Positions 1-8,964 of a stretch of DNA of 64,000 nucleotides are shown piece by piece (positions within the stretch are counted from its first letter, which is position 1; every line of letters begins with the position of its first letter). The notes beneath the pieces were generated by a model, which was not told where the DNA came from, made no database searches, and saw only the letters and a list, made by a program, of their open reading frames with translations. Origin of the DNA: JBBIQS01 sp037442205 (GTDB taxonomy: Bacteria; Myxococcota; Myxococcia; Myxococcales; UBA5297); assembly GCA_037442205.1 (NCBI GenBank), contig JBBIQS010000024.1, positions 26,945-90,944 on the forward strand, written 5' to 3'. A program made the position numbers and the translations under genes.

Positions 1-772
1 CCGGGGCCTTGTTGCTGAAGGCGTTCCAGTCGGCGAACGACAGGTAGCCGTCGCTGCTGCCGTTGGCCTTGGCGATGGAGAGGGCGGGGCTGGTCCCGCC
101 GCTGCTGGCCAGCGGGGCGGTCGCGGTGACCGCGCCCACCTTGCCGTTGAAGGCGGCCCAGTCGGCCGAGGAGAGATAGCCGTCGCCGGAAGCGCCGGCC
201 TGGGCGATGGAGAGGGTGGGAGTCGTCCCGCCGCTGCTCGACAGCGGGGCGGTGGCGCCGACCGAGCCGACCGTGCCGGCCACCTTGCCGGTGGAGTCGA
301 TGATCGAGGTGCCGTTGATGCTGATCCCGGTCGCGCCCAGGCTCACGGCGTTGCCGCCGCCGACGACGAGGGTCGAGGCGCTGATGCTCGAGGCGCTCAC
401 CGTCCCGCCGGAGAGGTTCTGGCAGGTCAAGGCGTAGGGGACGGTGGCGATCGGCTGGCGCGGGGAGAGCGCGGTGCCGTTGACCGAGATCTCCAGCCAA
501 CGATCCGCGCCGTCGAACAGGTTGGCGGGCAGCGCGGTCACCGAGCCCAGGAAGGTGGCGTAGTAGCCGTCGGAGAGGGCGAGCGTCTGCTGCTCGCTCC
601 ACCTGGAATTGCCGGCGTTCGCGGCGTCGAAGATGGCGAAGGTGAAGGTCGGCGAGCCGGACTCGGCAGCGCCGTCGGCCTTGAGCAGCCGGCCCTGGTA
701 GCCCAGCTTCTGCGGAACCTGGGCCAGGGCGAGCCCGGGGACCAGTGCGGCGAGGATCAACAGCCTGTGCAT
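1..772 (-). CDS. secreted repeat protein with tail-fibre-like modules (partial, 3' end outside window)
   Basis: The gene starts at ATG 772 on the minus strand and runs off the left edge, so 257 N-terminal codons are present with no stop. Residues 1-17 form a signal peptide (cleavage after LALA), followed by KLGYQGRLL near residue 22, an opening I associate with secreted myxobacterial and Bacteroidetes surface proteins. A beta-rich domain follows to about 115. From residue 169 there are two consecutive 44-residue modules (about 169-212 and 213-256), each with an APL.SSGGT core and a DGYLS.ADW.AF..K end, resembling repeats seen in phage tail fibres and large adhesins. More copies probably lie beyond the edge. 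An exported adhesin or surface fibre is an inference. The Rho-independent hairpin at 903-933 separates it from the next minus-strand gene. Confidence 0.8.
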   Translation of the reverse strand, partial: MHRLLILAALVPGLALAQVPQKLGYQGRLLKADGAAESGSPTFTFAIFDAANAGNSRWSEQQTLALSDGYYATFLGSVTALPANLFDGADRWLEISVNGTALSPRQPIATVPYALTCQNLSGGTVSASSISASTLVVGGGNAVSLGATGISINGTSIIDSTGKVAGTVGSVGATAPLSSSGGTTPTLSIAQAGASGDGYLSSADWAAFNGKVGAVTATAPLASSGGTSPALSIAKANGSSDGYLSFADWNAFSNKAP

Positions 773-902
773 GGTTGCCTCTCGGTCTGGGAAGGGATTG
801 CAGCGCCACCGGCTCGCTCAATGCTCGCTCAGGCGCGCCAAGCGAGGGAATGCTATCCCGTATTCTGCCGGAGCTTCCAGAGTGCGGCCCGCTCCGGATG
901 AG

Positions 903-933
903 AAAAGGGCGCCCCTCCGGAGAGAGGCGCCCT
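903..933 (-). terminator. Rho-independent terminator of the lipoprotein gene at 965-1858
   Basis: On the minus strand an 8-bp perfect stem (AGGGCGCC at 906-913 with GGCGCCCT at 926-933) encloses a 12-base loop and is followed by four T residues. It lies 32 bases past the stop codon of the minus-strand lipoprotein gene. Confidence 0.8.
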
Positions 934-964
934 GCTTGATCGGCGAAATTGCTTGGGATTTGGC

Positions 965-1858
965 CTACTGGCCCTGCATTTCACCGCAGTTCATCGGCTC
1001 GATCACCCGGTAGTAGGTGCCGGCGTCGGTGCTGGTGTCCTTGGCCCAGCCCCAGACGCCAGTCAGGTTGTTGAAGGAGGTGACCAGGGCCGCCCCGCCG
1101 TCGGTGGGCTCGAGCGGGCAGGTGCCATCCTTATAAGTGTAGGTGTCGACCACCAGCACGCCGTTGTCGATCTTGACGCCGTTGTAGCCCTTGATCGCGT
1201 AGCCGCCGTCCACCTTGCCCCAGCGCGCCAGCTCCGCGGGGGCGGGATCGATCACGGAGCTGGTTCCGGTCAGCTGCACCCGCTGGGCGATGGCGTCGTC
1301 GTGGGCGGTGGAGGCCGGGGCGAGCTCGGCGCCGTTGGAAACAGTCACCGGAGCCGGCAGGGTCGCGCCGCTGCTGGTCACCGAGATGGTCATGGTGGCC
1401 CCGCCGATCTCCAGATCGTTGTTGTACTGGGTCAGGGTGCCGACGACGCTCACCACATCGCCGCGAGCAAGGGCCGTTCCGCCGGCGGCGGTCAGCGGGA
1501 AGAAGACCATGATGCCGCTGTTGGGCCCGCCGGCCGGATCCTGGATGAACATCTCGGCCTTGGTGGTCGAGCTCAGCCGGCTGCCCAGCACCACCGCGCC
1601 GCTGATCGTGACGTTGGTGTTCAGGCAGGTGGAGTCCGTGCGCAGCGCCGAGATGGTGCCGCAGCCGCCGGGGTTCCCACCGGCGTCGTCGGGAGTGGTC
1701 CCTGCGTCGTCGATCACCGTGCCCGAGTCGTGGGCCGTGGTGCCGCTGTCCTTCTTGGTGCCGCTGTCGGCGGTGGTGTTGGCGGCGGTGCCGCAGCGCA
1801 CCAGGGTGAGTGCCAGGGTGGTCGCCAGGGCGGCGAGCGCCAGTCGTCGATGAAGCAT
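965..1858 (-). CDS. lipoprotein with OB-fold-like domain
   Basis: A 297-residue exported protein. ATG 1858 is chosen over an upstream in-frame start because GGAGA lies just ahead of it and a hydrophobic signal sequence follows at once. The candidate lipobox is LVRC (Cys22); Arg at -1 is unusual, so lipidation is likely rather than certain. Residues about 26-60 form an Asp/Ser/Thr/Gly-rich linker (repeated DSGT, DDAG), common between lipid anchor and domain in myxobacterial lipoproteins. The folded part (about 65-180) alternates beta strands with the character of nuclease-associated OB-fold domains (ISGAVVLGSR, GDVVSVVGTL). No catalytic motif is visible and the ligand is unknown. It is followed by its own terminator, so it is probably monocistronic. 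Confidence 0.8.
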   Translation of the reverse strand: MLHRRLALAALATTLALTLVRCGTAANTTADSGTKKDSGTTAHDSGTVIDDAGTTPDDAGGNPGGCGTISALRTDSTCLNTNVTISGAVVLGSRLSSTTKAEMFIQDPAGGPNSGIMVFFPLTAAGGTALARGDVVSVVGTLTQYNNDLEIGGATMTISVTSSGATLPAPVTVSNGAELAPASTAHDDAIAQRVQLTGTSSVIDPAPAELARWGKVDGGYAIKGYNGVKIDNGVLVVDTYTYKDGTCPLEPTDGGAALVTSFNNLTGVWGWAKDTSTDAGTYYRVIEPMNCGEMQGQ

Positions 1859-2031
1859 GAATTCTCCGTGGGAGTGGGTCCGTGAGGGGCGTTGCGGCGG
1901 GAACATTAGCGCAAAGCCGATGAGGCCGCTCGCCGCCCGGGGAGGCCGGGGGCGCGTTGACGGCTCGCCGGCCGGCCGATAGAGAATGCCGCCCCTGCGG
2001 CGACCTACCGACGCAGTCCACCGGAGCTGCC

Positions 2032-3060
2032 ATGAAGGCCCTGTTCATCCGCGAGCACGGGGGCGTCGAGCGCCTCCAGTACGGCGAGCTGCCCGATCCC
2101 CATCCCAGGCCGGGCGAGGTGCGGGTCAAGGTCAAGGCCTGCGCCGTCAACCACCTCGACCTGTGGGTCCGCGAGGGCTGGGCCGGGCTGGGGCTGGAGA
2201 TGCCGCACGTGCTGGGCTCGGACATCGCCGGGGAGATCGACGAGCTGGGCGCCGGGGTGACGGGAGTAGATCCGGGCGAGAAGGTGGTGGTCAGCCCGGG
2301 GCTGTCCTGCGGCCACTGCAAGGAGTGCCTGGCCGGCCGGGACAACTACTGCCGGCACTACCACATCCTGGGCGAGCACGTGGGCGGCGGAGGGGCGGAG
2401 TACGTCTGCGTGCCGCGGCAGAACCTGCTGCCGATGCCCGAGGGGCTCTCCTTCGAGCAGGCCGCCTGCATCCCGCTGGTGTTCGAGACCGCCTGGGAGA
2501 TGCTCTTCCGCCGTGCCGCGCTCCAGCCCGGGGAGACCGTCCTGGTCCACGCCGCCGGCAGCGGGGTGGGAAGCGCCGCGGTCCAGATCGCCAAGCTGCT
2601 CGGGGCCCGAGTCATCGCCACCGCCGGCAGCGACGAGAAATTGGCCAAGGCCAAGGCCCTGGGCGCCGACGACCTCATCAATTACGAGCGCCAGGACTTC
2701 CTGGCCGAGGTGAAGAAGCTCACCTCGCGGCGTTTGGTGGACGTGGTGTTCGAGCACACCGGCGCCCGCACCTTCGAGAAGAGCGTCGCCGCCCTCAAGG
2801 TCGGCGGACGGCTGGTGACCTGCGGGGCCACCACCGGCCACGAGGCCAAGCTCGACCTGCGCACCCTCTTCTGGCGGCGGATCAGCCTGCTGGGCTCGAC
2901 CATGGGCAGCAAGGGCGACCTGTTCGACATCCTCAAGCTGGTCGGGCAGGGCAAGCTCAAGCCGGTGCTCGATCGCACCCTGCCGCTCTCCGAGGGGCAA
3001 AAGGCCCACGAGCTGCTCGCGCACCGCTCGCAGTTCGGCAAGATCGTCCTGATCCCGTAG
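2032..3060 (+). CDS. zinc-type alcohol dehydrogenase / quinone oxidoreductase family protein
   Basis: A 342-residue medium-chain dehydrogenase/reductase, a cytoplasmic NAD(P)-dependent oxidoreductase. ATG 2032 follows GGAG at good spacing. The N-terminal GroES-like domain holds the four-Cys structural zinc loop (Cys93, Cys96, Cys99, Cys107). The usual GHE catalytic zinc motif reads GSD (about 62-64) and the first ligand region reads CAVNHLD, a pattern I associate with the uncharacterised zinc-binding dehydrogenases rather than classical ethanol dehydrogenases. The Rossmann motif AAGSGVGSAAVQ lies near residue 180. Substrate cannot be assigned. It is a single gene, convergent with the large lipoprotein gene across a shared hairpin. 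Confidence 0.9.
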   Translation: MKALFIREHGGVERLQYGELPDPHPRPGEVRVKVKACAVNHLDLWVREGWAGLGLEMPHVLGSDIAGEIDELGAGVTGVDPGEKVVVSPGLSCGHCKECLAGRDNYCRHYHILGEHVGGGGAEYVCVPRQNLLPMPEGLSFEQAACIPLVFETAWEMLFRRAALQPGETVLVHAAGSGVGSAAVQIAKLLGARVIATAGSDEKLAKAKALGADDLINYERQDFLAEVKKLTSRRLVDVVFEHTGARTFEKSVAALKVGGRLVTCGATTGHEAKLDLRTLFWRRISLLGSTMGSKGDLFDILKLVGQGKLKPVLDRTLPLSEGQKAHELLAHRSQFGKIVLIP

Positions 3061-3082
3061 CGAAAGCGCCCGTCGCTCCTCC

Positions 3083-3128
3083 AAAAAACGAGCGGCCCGC
3101 GGCCGGCACGATGCCGACCGCGGGCCGC
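3083..3128 (-). terminator. Rho-independent terminator between convergent genes
   Basis: An 11-bp perfect stem (3092-3102 with 3118-3128) has a 15-base loop. On the minus strand it is followed by TTTTTT (complement of 3083-3088) two bases past the stem, ending the gene at 3152-5689. The hairpin itself may also stop transcripts from the plus-strand dehydrogenase, which ends at 3060. Confidence 0.85.
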
Positions 3129-3151
3129 CTGTCTTCAGCCGAGTCTTCCGG

Positions 3152-5689
3152 CTACTTCACGTTGACGGTGACGGTGGTCGAGACCGCCGGATCGACCGGG
3201 TTGCTCTGGGCGTCGAGCACGCGGGCTACCAGGGTGTGGCTGCCCACCGACAGCGGCGAGGCGAACGAGGCGCTGACCTCGTAGTCGCCGGTCGCGGTCA
3301 CCGTCGCCATCTCCCCGCCGTTCGAGGAGTCGATGAGGGCCACCTTGTAGGTGCCGCCCCCGCCGACCTTGAAACCCGCGATCTTCAGCTTGAAGGCCTG
3401 GGTCGCCGGCACGTCGCAGCCTTTGGCGCACTTGGCCGGCTCGGTGAATGCCACGTCGAAGGCCGGGCCGAAGACCGTCAGGCCGGTGGTGTACTCGTTG
3501 AGGTTCTCCACCGTGGCCTCGCCCCAGGTCAGCACCTTCGCCGGATCGGCGCCGGAGGCCAGCTTGAAGGTCTGCATCATGTACGGCGAGCGCTTGGCGG
3601 CGGGCGAGGAGGCCTTGGTGCGGTTGGCCGGATTGCACTGGCCGGTTCCCGAGCAGCTGAAGGTGCGGTCGGGCATGTCGTTGGGCGGGACCGGCACGGT
3701 GAAGGTGCTGCCGGGGTTGAAGTAGATGTACCAGCGGGCGTCGTCGGGGTTGATGAACACCAGCCGCTGGAAGTTGGCGCCGTCGGCCATCTGCGGGTTG
3801 GTGAAGGTGCCGGCGCGGTAGTCGTAGGTGTTGTTCTCCTTCACCTCCATGAACGGATCGGCGTAGCTGATGTTGCCGCCGTAGGGGAGCTTGTCGGCGA
3901 AGGTCACCAGCCCCGAGAGCCCGTAGGCGCCGGAGGGGGTGGTCAGGCTGGAGCTGATCGCCAGGGTGGCCACGGTGTAGCGCGAGCCCTCGGTGCCGTG
4001 GTGGTTGGGGGCCAGTCGCAGCGGCAGCTTGCTGTCGTCGTGGGTCTTGCCGCTGCCGTCGTCCTCGATGCCGATCAGCTTGCCGTTGGGGACGGTGATC
4101 ACGTCGTTGGTGTCCGAGGCCGCGGTCAGGCCCAGCGGCACGATCCCGCGCCCGGGCACCAGGGTCCCGGCCAGGATGATCGCCGCGTCCATCCCCGGCT
4201 TGAGGTCGGGGACCTGCACCACCTGCTTCACGGTCAGCGCCACGTCGGCGGTCATGTCCCGGGTGGCGAACTTGGTGTAGTCGGGCACGCCGCTGAGCTG
4301 GTCCACCAGGTCGAACTCGACGTCGCGGACCACCGAGCTGCTGAAGCGCTTGAAGTAGGGGGCCACCGTGCTGAGGACGGAGCCCATGGAGGGCATCTGA
4401 CCGCTGCTCGCGCCGCTGATGAACTTGCCCACCGCGTCATACGGCAGCTGGCCCATCAGGCCCCAGGCGGTTCGGGTGCCGCAGAGGCCGGCCAGGGTCT
4501 TGGCCTCGTTGGCGCAGACGCCGGCCTCGCCCTGGACCTTGTAGCCGGTGCGGGCGTTGGAGCCGTTGATGCCCAGCATGATGCCGGTGGGCAGGTCGAC
4601 TGGGGTGGGGTTGCTGGCCGAGGGGACCGGGATGCTGGCCGGCTCGGAGGCGCCCAGCAGCACGTTGAACTGCAGCTCGGTCAGGGTGCCGGGGATGGAG
4701 CTGGCGGCGATGCCGAAGGCGATCTGGCTGCTGGGGAAGTTGGTGAAGGTCCCCTTGTAGCCGCCGCGCTTGTCGGTGGGGTTGCGGCGCAGCGGGATGT
4801 AGAAGTCGCGCGCGGTGGTGCCCAGGATGCTCACGTAGCTGAAGTCGGAGTGGAAGACGCCGACCTCGATGTTGCCCGAGCCGACCGAGCTGCTGAACAC
4901 GCCGCCGATGTTGGTCTCGCTGATGGTGACGTTGTTGACGACCACGGTGGCGCCGGTCACCGGCCGGCCGGTGCGCTCGTCGACCACCACCACCCGGACC
5001 TCGCCGTTGGGGACGTCGCCGAAGACCATCGCCTTGGCGGTGCACTCCACGCCCTTGGCGGCGGCCTTGACCGACTCCTGGGCCACCCCGGCGGTGTCGG
5101 TCTTGCCCTTGAAGGTGCTGCCGCTGACCTGCTCGAGGGCGGTGCCCACCGCGGTCCAGGTGAAGGCGTTGGCCCCCAGCAGCAGCGGGGCGCCGTCCTT
5201 GCTGTAGGCCACCACGGTGTACTTCAGCGGCTGGTTGAGGTGCGCCACCTGGTAGCCGGGAGTGATCTCGCAGTGGTCGAGGGCGTTGTCGGCCGGCACG
5301 CACTTGCCGCTCTTGCAGACCTGGCCGGTGCACTCGTCGTCAGAGGTGCAGGCCTGGGGGACGCAGGCGCGGGCGTCGCAGTTGCAGCCCAGGCCGCTGT
5401 CGCAGCCGGGGACCGGGGCCGGGTCGCCGGCGCCAAACTTGGCGGTGTGGGTCAGGCAGTCGGCCTTGGTGGCGCAGGAGACCACGCACTTCTGATCGAT
5501 GCACTGCCACTGGGCGACCGGGCCGCAGTCGACGTCGTCGGCGCACTCGACCACCACGCAGGTGGGGTCGGTGTTCGGGTCGCAGCTGCCGGCGTCGTTG
5601 GTGGTGGGATTGGCGTTCTTGCTGCAGCCGGCCAGCGCCAGCGCGCTGAGCAGGACGATGCCGATCGCGAGATTCTTCGCGAGATGCAT
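3152..5689 (-). CDS. large Cys-rich lipoprotein with carboxypeptidase-regulatory-like domain
   Basis: An 845-residue exported lipoprotein. The start is ATG 5689 (AAGGAG about 10 bases upstream); the reading frame stays open for another 1.4 kb upstream, but that is antisense to ilvE and lacks coding character. The lipobox LALAGC gives Cys21. Residues about 35-140 hold many Cys residues in the DxDC....C....C pattern of myxobacterial Cys-rich surface proteins. Near residue 225 a segment with GEVRVVVVDERTGRPVTGA and ATVVVNNV resembles the carboxypeptidase regulatory-like (CarboxypepD_reg) beta sandwich. The remaining 500 residues are beta-rich and unrecognised, ending in an Ig-like region. It is transcribed away from ilvE. 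A role at the outer membrane surface is inferred; no enzyme motif is seen. Confidence 0.85.
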   Translation of the reverse strand: MHLAKNLAIGIVLLSALALAGCSKNANPTTNDAGSCDPNTDPTCVVVECADDVDCGPVAQWQCIDQKCVVSCATKADCLTHTAKFGAGDPAPVPGCDSGLGCNCDARACVPQACTSDDECTGQVCKSGKCVPADNALDHCEITPGYQVAHLNQPLKYTVVAYSKDGAPLLLGANAFTWTAVGTALEQVSGSTFKGKTDTAGVAQESVKAAAKGVECTAKAMVFGDVPNGEVRVVVVDERTGRPVTGATVVVNNVTISETNIGGVFSSSVGSGNIEVGVFHSDFSYVSILGTTARDFYIPLRRNPTDKRGGYKGTFTNFPSSQIAFGIAASSIPGTLTELQFNVLLGASEPASIPVPSASNPTPVDLPTGIMLGINGSNARTGYKVQGEAGVCANEAKTLAGLCGTRTAWGLMGQLPYDAVGKFISGASSGQMPSMGSVLSTVAPYFKRFSSSVVRDVEFDLVDQLSGVPDYTKFATRDMTADVALTVKQVVQVPDLKPGMDAAIILAGTLVPGRGIVPLGLTAASDTNDVITVPNGKLIGIEDDGSGKTHDDSKLPLRLAPNHHGTEGSRYTVATLAISSSLTTPSGAYGLSGLVTFADKLPYGGNISYADPFMEVKENNTYDYRAGTFTNPQMADGANFQRLVFINPDDARWYIYFNPGSTFTVPVPPNDMPDRTFSCSGTGQCNPANRTKASSPAAKRSPYMMQTFKLASGADPAKVLTWGEATVENLNEYTTGLTVFGPAFDVAFTEPAKCAKGCDVPATQAFKLKIAGFKVGGGGTYKVALIDSSNGGEMATVTATGDYEVSASFASPLSVGSHTLVARVLDAQSNPVDPAVSTTVTVNVK

Positions 5690-6001
5690 GAGCTCTTCTC
5701 CTTGACGGGAAATTCGGCCCTGAAAAATGGGATGCTTGCGGGGCGAAGGAACCACGCGCCAGAGCCGGCTGTCAAGACGCGGGCGGTCGGGGATTGCGGA
5801 CAATGTCCGGCGGGATGGGCGCTCTGGAAAAGGCGGCGGCGGCCGGGGGCCGGAGGCGCCGATTTCGGCCTCTGAGCGCCGCTTGACACTTCGTTCGCGA
5901 AGGGTGCACGTTACCCGCCACCCGGCCGCTCGGGTGCTCGCTGCGCCAGCTGGCGTCAGCCGGCCTCGGGGCGGCAGCGAACCACCACAGGGCACCCCTC
6001 C
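5690..6001. promoter_or_regulatory. divergent intergenic region, possible promoter at 5883
   Basis: This 312-bp gap separates the divergent lipoprotein gene and ilvE. It holds a consensus TTGACA at 5883-5888 facing ilvE, directly followed by a small hairpin (CTTCG, TTCG loop, CGAAG; 5889-5902). No good -10 box lies 16-18 bases downstream; TTACCC at 5911 is a poor match. No small gene was recognised. Confidence 0.35.
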
Positions 6002-6946
6002 ATGGCCGACACCAGCAGCACCTCCCAGGGCGTCAAGAAGACCGACAAGATCTGGCTCGACGGCAAGCTCGTGCCCTGGGACGACGCCCGGGTGCACGTG
6101 ATGAGCCTGGGGTTGCACTACGGGGTGGGGATCTTCGAGGGAATCCGCTTCTACCAGTGCAGCGACGGGCGCAGCGCGGTGTTCCGGCTGCGCGAGCACA
6201 TCAAGCGCTTCGCCGCCTCGGCGCACATCCTGCTGATGGAGCTGCCCTACAGCGAGGAGCAGCTGGTGGAGAGCTGCCTCTCGCTGGTGCGGGCCAACAA
6301 GATGGACCAGGGCTACCTGCGCCCGCTGGCCTTCATGGGCGACGGGGCGATGGGGCTGGGGGCGATCAACCCGGTGCGGGTGGGGATCATGGCCTGGGAC
6401 TGGGGCAGCTACCTGGGCGAGGAGGGGATGCAGCAGGGGATCAGGGCCAAGGTCAGCTCGTTCACGCGCATGGGGGTCAACAGCCAGCTGTTGCGGGGCA
6501 AGATCACCGGGCAGTACGTCAACTCGGTGCTGGCCAAGCGCGAGGCCAAGCTGGCCGGCTACGACGAGGCGATCCTGCTCGACACCCACGGCTGGGTGGC
6601 CGAGGCCACCGGCGAGAACGTGTTCATCGTCCGCGAGGGCGAGGTCTACACCCCGCCGCTGTCGTCGCCGATCCTCGAGGGAATCACCCGGGCCACCTTG
6701 ATCAAGCTGATGAAGGACATGGGCCTCAAGGTGCGCGAGGAGGCCTTCACCCGCGACAGCTGCTACCTGGCCGACGAAATGTTCCTGTGCGGCACCGCGG
6801 CCGAGGTCACCCCGGTGCGCGAGCTGGACAATCGCAAGGTCGGCAGCGGCTCGGCCGGGCCGGTGGCCAAGGGCGTGCAGAAGGCCTTCTTCAAGGCCGC
6901 CCGCGGCGAGGACCCGCGCTACCGGGAGTGGCTGACGTACCTGTAG
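6002..6946 (+). CDS. ilvE: branched-chain amino acid aminotransferase
   Basis: A 314-residue fold-type IV PLP enzyme that transfers the amino group between glutamate and the 2-oxo acids of valine, leucine and isoleucine, in the cytoplasm. Family motifs are clear: GLHYGVGIFEGIRFY (about 37-51), the PLP lysine in RGKITGQYVNS (Lys167), EATGENVF, LSSPILEGITR and FLCGTAAEVTPV. Length matches bacterial IlvE (about 300-310), and the C-terminal GPVAKGVQKAFF region argues for IlvE rather than 4-amino-4-deoxychorismate lyase or D-amino acid transaminase. ATG 6002 fits the N-terminus of homologues, though no strong ribosome-binding site is visible. No other branched-chain biosynthesis gene is adjacent. 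Confidence 0.95.
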   Translation: MADTSSTSQGVKKTDKIWLDGKLVPWDDARVHVMSLGLHYGVGIFEGIRFYQCSDGRSAVFRLREHIKRFAASAHILLMELPYSEEQLVESCLSLVRANKMDQGYLRPLAFMGDGAMGLGAINPVRVGIMAWDWGSYLGEEGMQQGIRAKVSSFTRMGVNSQLLRGKITGQYVNSVLAKREAKLAGYDEAILLDTHGWVAEATGENVFIVREGEVYTPPLSSPILEGITRATLIKLMKDMGLKVREEAFTRDSCYLADEMFLCGTAAEVTPVRELDNRKVGSGSAGPVAKGVQKAFFKAARGEDPRYREWLTYL

Positions 6947-6986
6947 GTGGTTTTCGAAATGGGCCGGGATGATGAGGAGGGAGCAG

Positions 6987-7367
6987 GTGAATCCATTGAG
7001 AAAGCTGTTGGGCGTATGTGCCGCCGTGATCCTCGCGGCCGGCTGCGGAGGAGGTGAGGTTCGGGGTTCTCCGGGTGGCGAGGTTCGGATTTCTCCGAAC
7101 ACCGCAACTGCCGACCACGCGCTGGCTGTGCCGGGCAATCAAGTCGACTTCGCGGCCTTCCAGAGCTGCCCGACCTTCGGCACGTGCGCCGAGGAGATTC
7201 CCACTACCTGGACTTTCTCGGACCGCTCCAACATCCAGACGGACCCAGGGTGCGATTCGGGCGGCAATGCCTGCAGGGTGACCTGCCTCGCCGCCGCCAC
7301 GGTCACCGTCACCGCGACGCACAAGGGGACCGGAAACAAGGCCACCGCCATGCTCACCTGCCAGTAG
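6987..7367 (+). CDS. small lipoprotein, Ig-like
   Basis: A 126-residue exported lipoprotein. GTG 6987 is preferred because GAGGAGGGAG (6974-6983) sits just before it; in-frame ATG codons at 6969 and 6972 would put the start inside or before that site. The signal sequence ends in ILAAGC (lipid Cys about residue 20). The mature N-terminus contains a short internal duplication (GEVRGSPG then GEVRISPN). The rest looks like one small beta sandwich with four Cys residues (PTFGTC, PGCDSG, ACRVTC, MLTC), perhaps two disulfides, and the strand VTVTATHKGTG typical of bacterial Ig-like domains. Function unknown. It lies 40 bases after ilvE but probably has separate expression. Confidence 0.7.
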   Translation: MNPLRKLLGVCAAVILAAGCGGGEVRGSPGGEVRISPNTATADHALAVPGNQVDFAAFQSCPTFGTCAEEIPTTWTFSDRSNIQTDPGCDSGGNACRVTCLAAATVTVTATHKGTGNKATAMLTCQ

Positions 7368-7383
7368 CCAGCGCTTCATCCGT

Positions 7384-7425
7384 CGGCGCCGCCCTCGTGC
7401 CTTCCAGGCCCAGCGGCGCCGTTTT
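7384..7425 (+). terminator. possible Rho-independent terminator
   Basis: CGGCGCCG at 7384-7391 can pair with the identical palindromic octamer at 7414-7421, which is followed by TTTT (7422-7425). The 22-base loop makes it a moderate candidate after the small lipoprotein gene. Confidence 0.45.
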
Positions 7426-7475
7426 CATGCTTGGTGTTAGTGTTGAATCTCCCGCGGAGGGAAGCCGGAGCACCC

Positions 7476-8807
7476 ATGGCCAGTGAGACCATCCAGCAGA
7501 ATCTCTACAACCTCGAGAACCCCAAGATCCTGGACATCGCTCCCAAGGAGCCGACCTCGCTCGAGGACGCCGGGCTCCGGCAGACGATGCTCGCCGAGAT
7601 CGTGGTCAAGTACCTCTACTACCGGGGCAACGCCACCGGCGTGGAGATCGCCAAGCAGCTCCACCTTCCCTGGACCGACGTGGTCGAGAAGGTGATGGAT
7701 TTCATCGCCGCCGAGAAGCAGGTCGACTTCCGCGGCGGCAAGGGCTACGGCCGGGCCACCGTCGAGTTCATCCTCACCGAGAAGGGCCGCGAGTACGCAC
7801 GCGACGCCATCGGCCGCAACACCTACGTCGGCCCGGCCCCGGTGCCCATCGAGCAGTACAACGCCATCATCACCGCCCAGACCGCCGAGAACCCGGTCAT
7901 CAGCCGCGAAGATCTGTTGATGGGCCTGTCGCACCTGGTGGTCGACAAGTCGATCGTCGAGCGGCTGGGCCCGGCGGTGAACAGCTCCCGCTCGCTGTTC
8001 CTCTACGGCCCTCCGGGCAACGGCAAGACCTCGCTGGCCGAGGCGATCAGCTCCATGCTCGGCGGCGAGGCCTACATCCCTCACGCTCTGGAGATCGACG
8101 GGCAGATCATCAAGGTCTTCGACCCCTTGAACCACCAGGCGGTGAACCTGGAGGGCCCGCGCGGCGCCGACGGCAAGCGCCGGGCCTTCGAGATGGACTA
8201 CCGCTGGCAGCTCTGCCGCCGCCCGGCGGTGGTGGTCGGCGGCGAGCTGACCCTGGAGACCCTCGACCTGATCTACAGCGACACCGCCCGCTTCTACGAG
8301 GCCCCGTTCCAGATCAAGGCCAACGGCGGCATGCTGCTGATCGACGACTTCGGCCGCCAGAAGGTCCACCCCACCGACCTCCTCAACCGCTGGATCGTCC
8401 CGCTGGAGAAGCGCGTCGACTACCTCACCCTGCACACCGGCAAGAAGTTCGAGATCCCCTTCGATCAGCTGATCGTCTTCTCCACCAACCTCGACCCCAA
8501 GGAGCTGGTGGACGAGGCCTTCCTGCGGCGCATCAAGTACAAGATCGAGGTCGGCAACCCCACCGAGCCCGAGTACCGCGAGATCTTCCGCCGGGTGTGC
8601 GACGCCAACGGCGTCCCCTTCGTCGACCAGGCGGTGACCTACCTGCTGGAGAAGTACTACAAGCCCCGCAACATGTCCCTGCGCGCCTGCCACCCCCGGG
8701 ACATCGTCTCCCTGGTCCGCGACGCCGCCCGCTACCGCGGCGTCCCGCCCGCCCTGAGCAAGGAACTGCTCGACCACGCCTGCCAGGTCTTCCTGGTCGA
8801 GCTCTGA
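7476..8807 (+). CDS. AAA+ ATPase with N-terminal winged-helix-like domain
   Basis: A 443-residue cytoplasmic ATPase. ATG 7476 is preceded by GGAG at 5 bases; an upstream in-frame start at 7431 would only add a peptide translated from the ribosome-binding site. Residues about 30-110 look like a winged helix-turn-helix (EIAKQLHLPWTDVVEKVMDF, then a wing). The AAA core follows: Walker A GPPGNGKTS near 178-186, Walker B GMLLIDDFG near 284-292, and a sensor region with STNLDP. The C-terminal lid contains RACHPRDIVSLVRDAARYRG. This architecture belongs to an uncharacterised family that I know mainly from myxobacteria and other environmental bacteria. It may remodel a protein complex or DNA, but no partner is proven. 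A Fic-like gene follows 296 bp downstream under its own promoter. Confidence 0.85.
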   Translation: MASETIQQNLYNLENPKILDIAPKEPTSLEDAGLRQTMLAEIVVKYLYYRGNATGVEIAKQLHLPWTDVVEKVMDFIAAEKQVDFRGGKGYGRATVEFILTEKGREYARDAIGRNTYVGPAPVPIEQYNAIITAQTAENPVISREDLLMGLSHLVVDKSIVERLGPAVNSSRSLFLYGPPGNGKTSLAEAISSMLGGEAYIPHALEIDGQIIKVFDPLNHQAVNLEGPRGADGKRRAFEMDYRWQLCRRPAVVVGGELTLETLDLIYSDTARFYEAPFQIKANGGMLLIDDFGRQKVHPTDLLNRWIVPLEKRVDYLTLHTGKKFEIPFDQLIVFSTNLDPKELVDEAFLRRIKYKIEVGNPTEPEYREIFRRVCDANGVPFVDQAVTYLLEKYYKPRNMSLRACHPRDIVSLVRDAARYRGVPPALSKELLDHACQVFLVEL

Positions 8808-8964
8808 GCCGGCTCCCACCTGCACCCACCCCCAGGGCCGCCGAGCGGGTCGCGGCGGCCCCAGCCGGCTTCCGTGCCGCGGGGCTCCCCCGGCGCGAAC
8901 CGGTGTGTTTTCGGGCTGTTGGCGTGTCCGCTATCGGACGACGGGCGTCCGACCGGCAACTCTG

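Noticed and set aside
3236..5875. An 879-codon open frame on the plus strand
   Set aside because: It is antisense to the lipoprotein at 3152-5689 and has a Gly/Ala/Val/His-rich composition typical of the shadow frame of a high-G+C gene. The lipoprotein has signal sequence, ribosome-binding site and domain.
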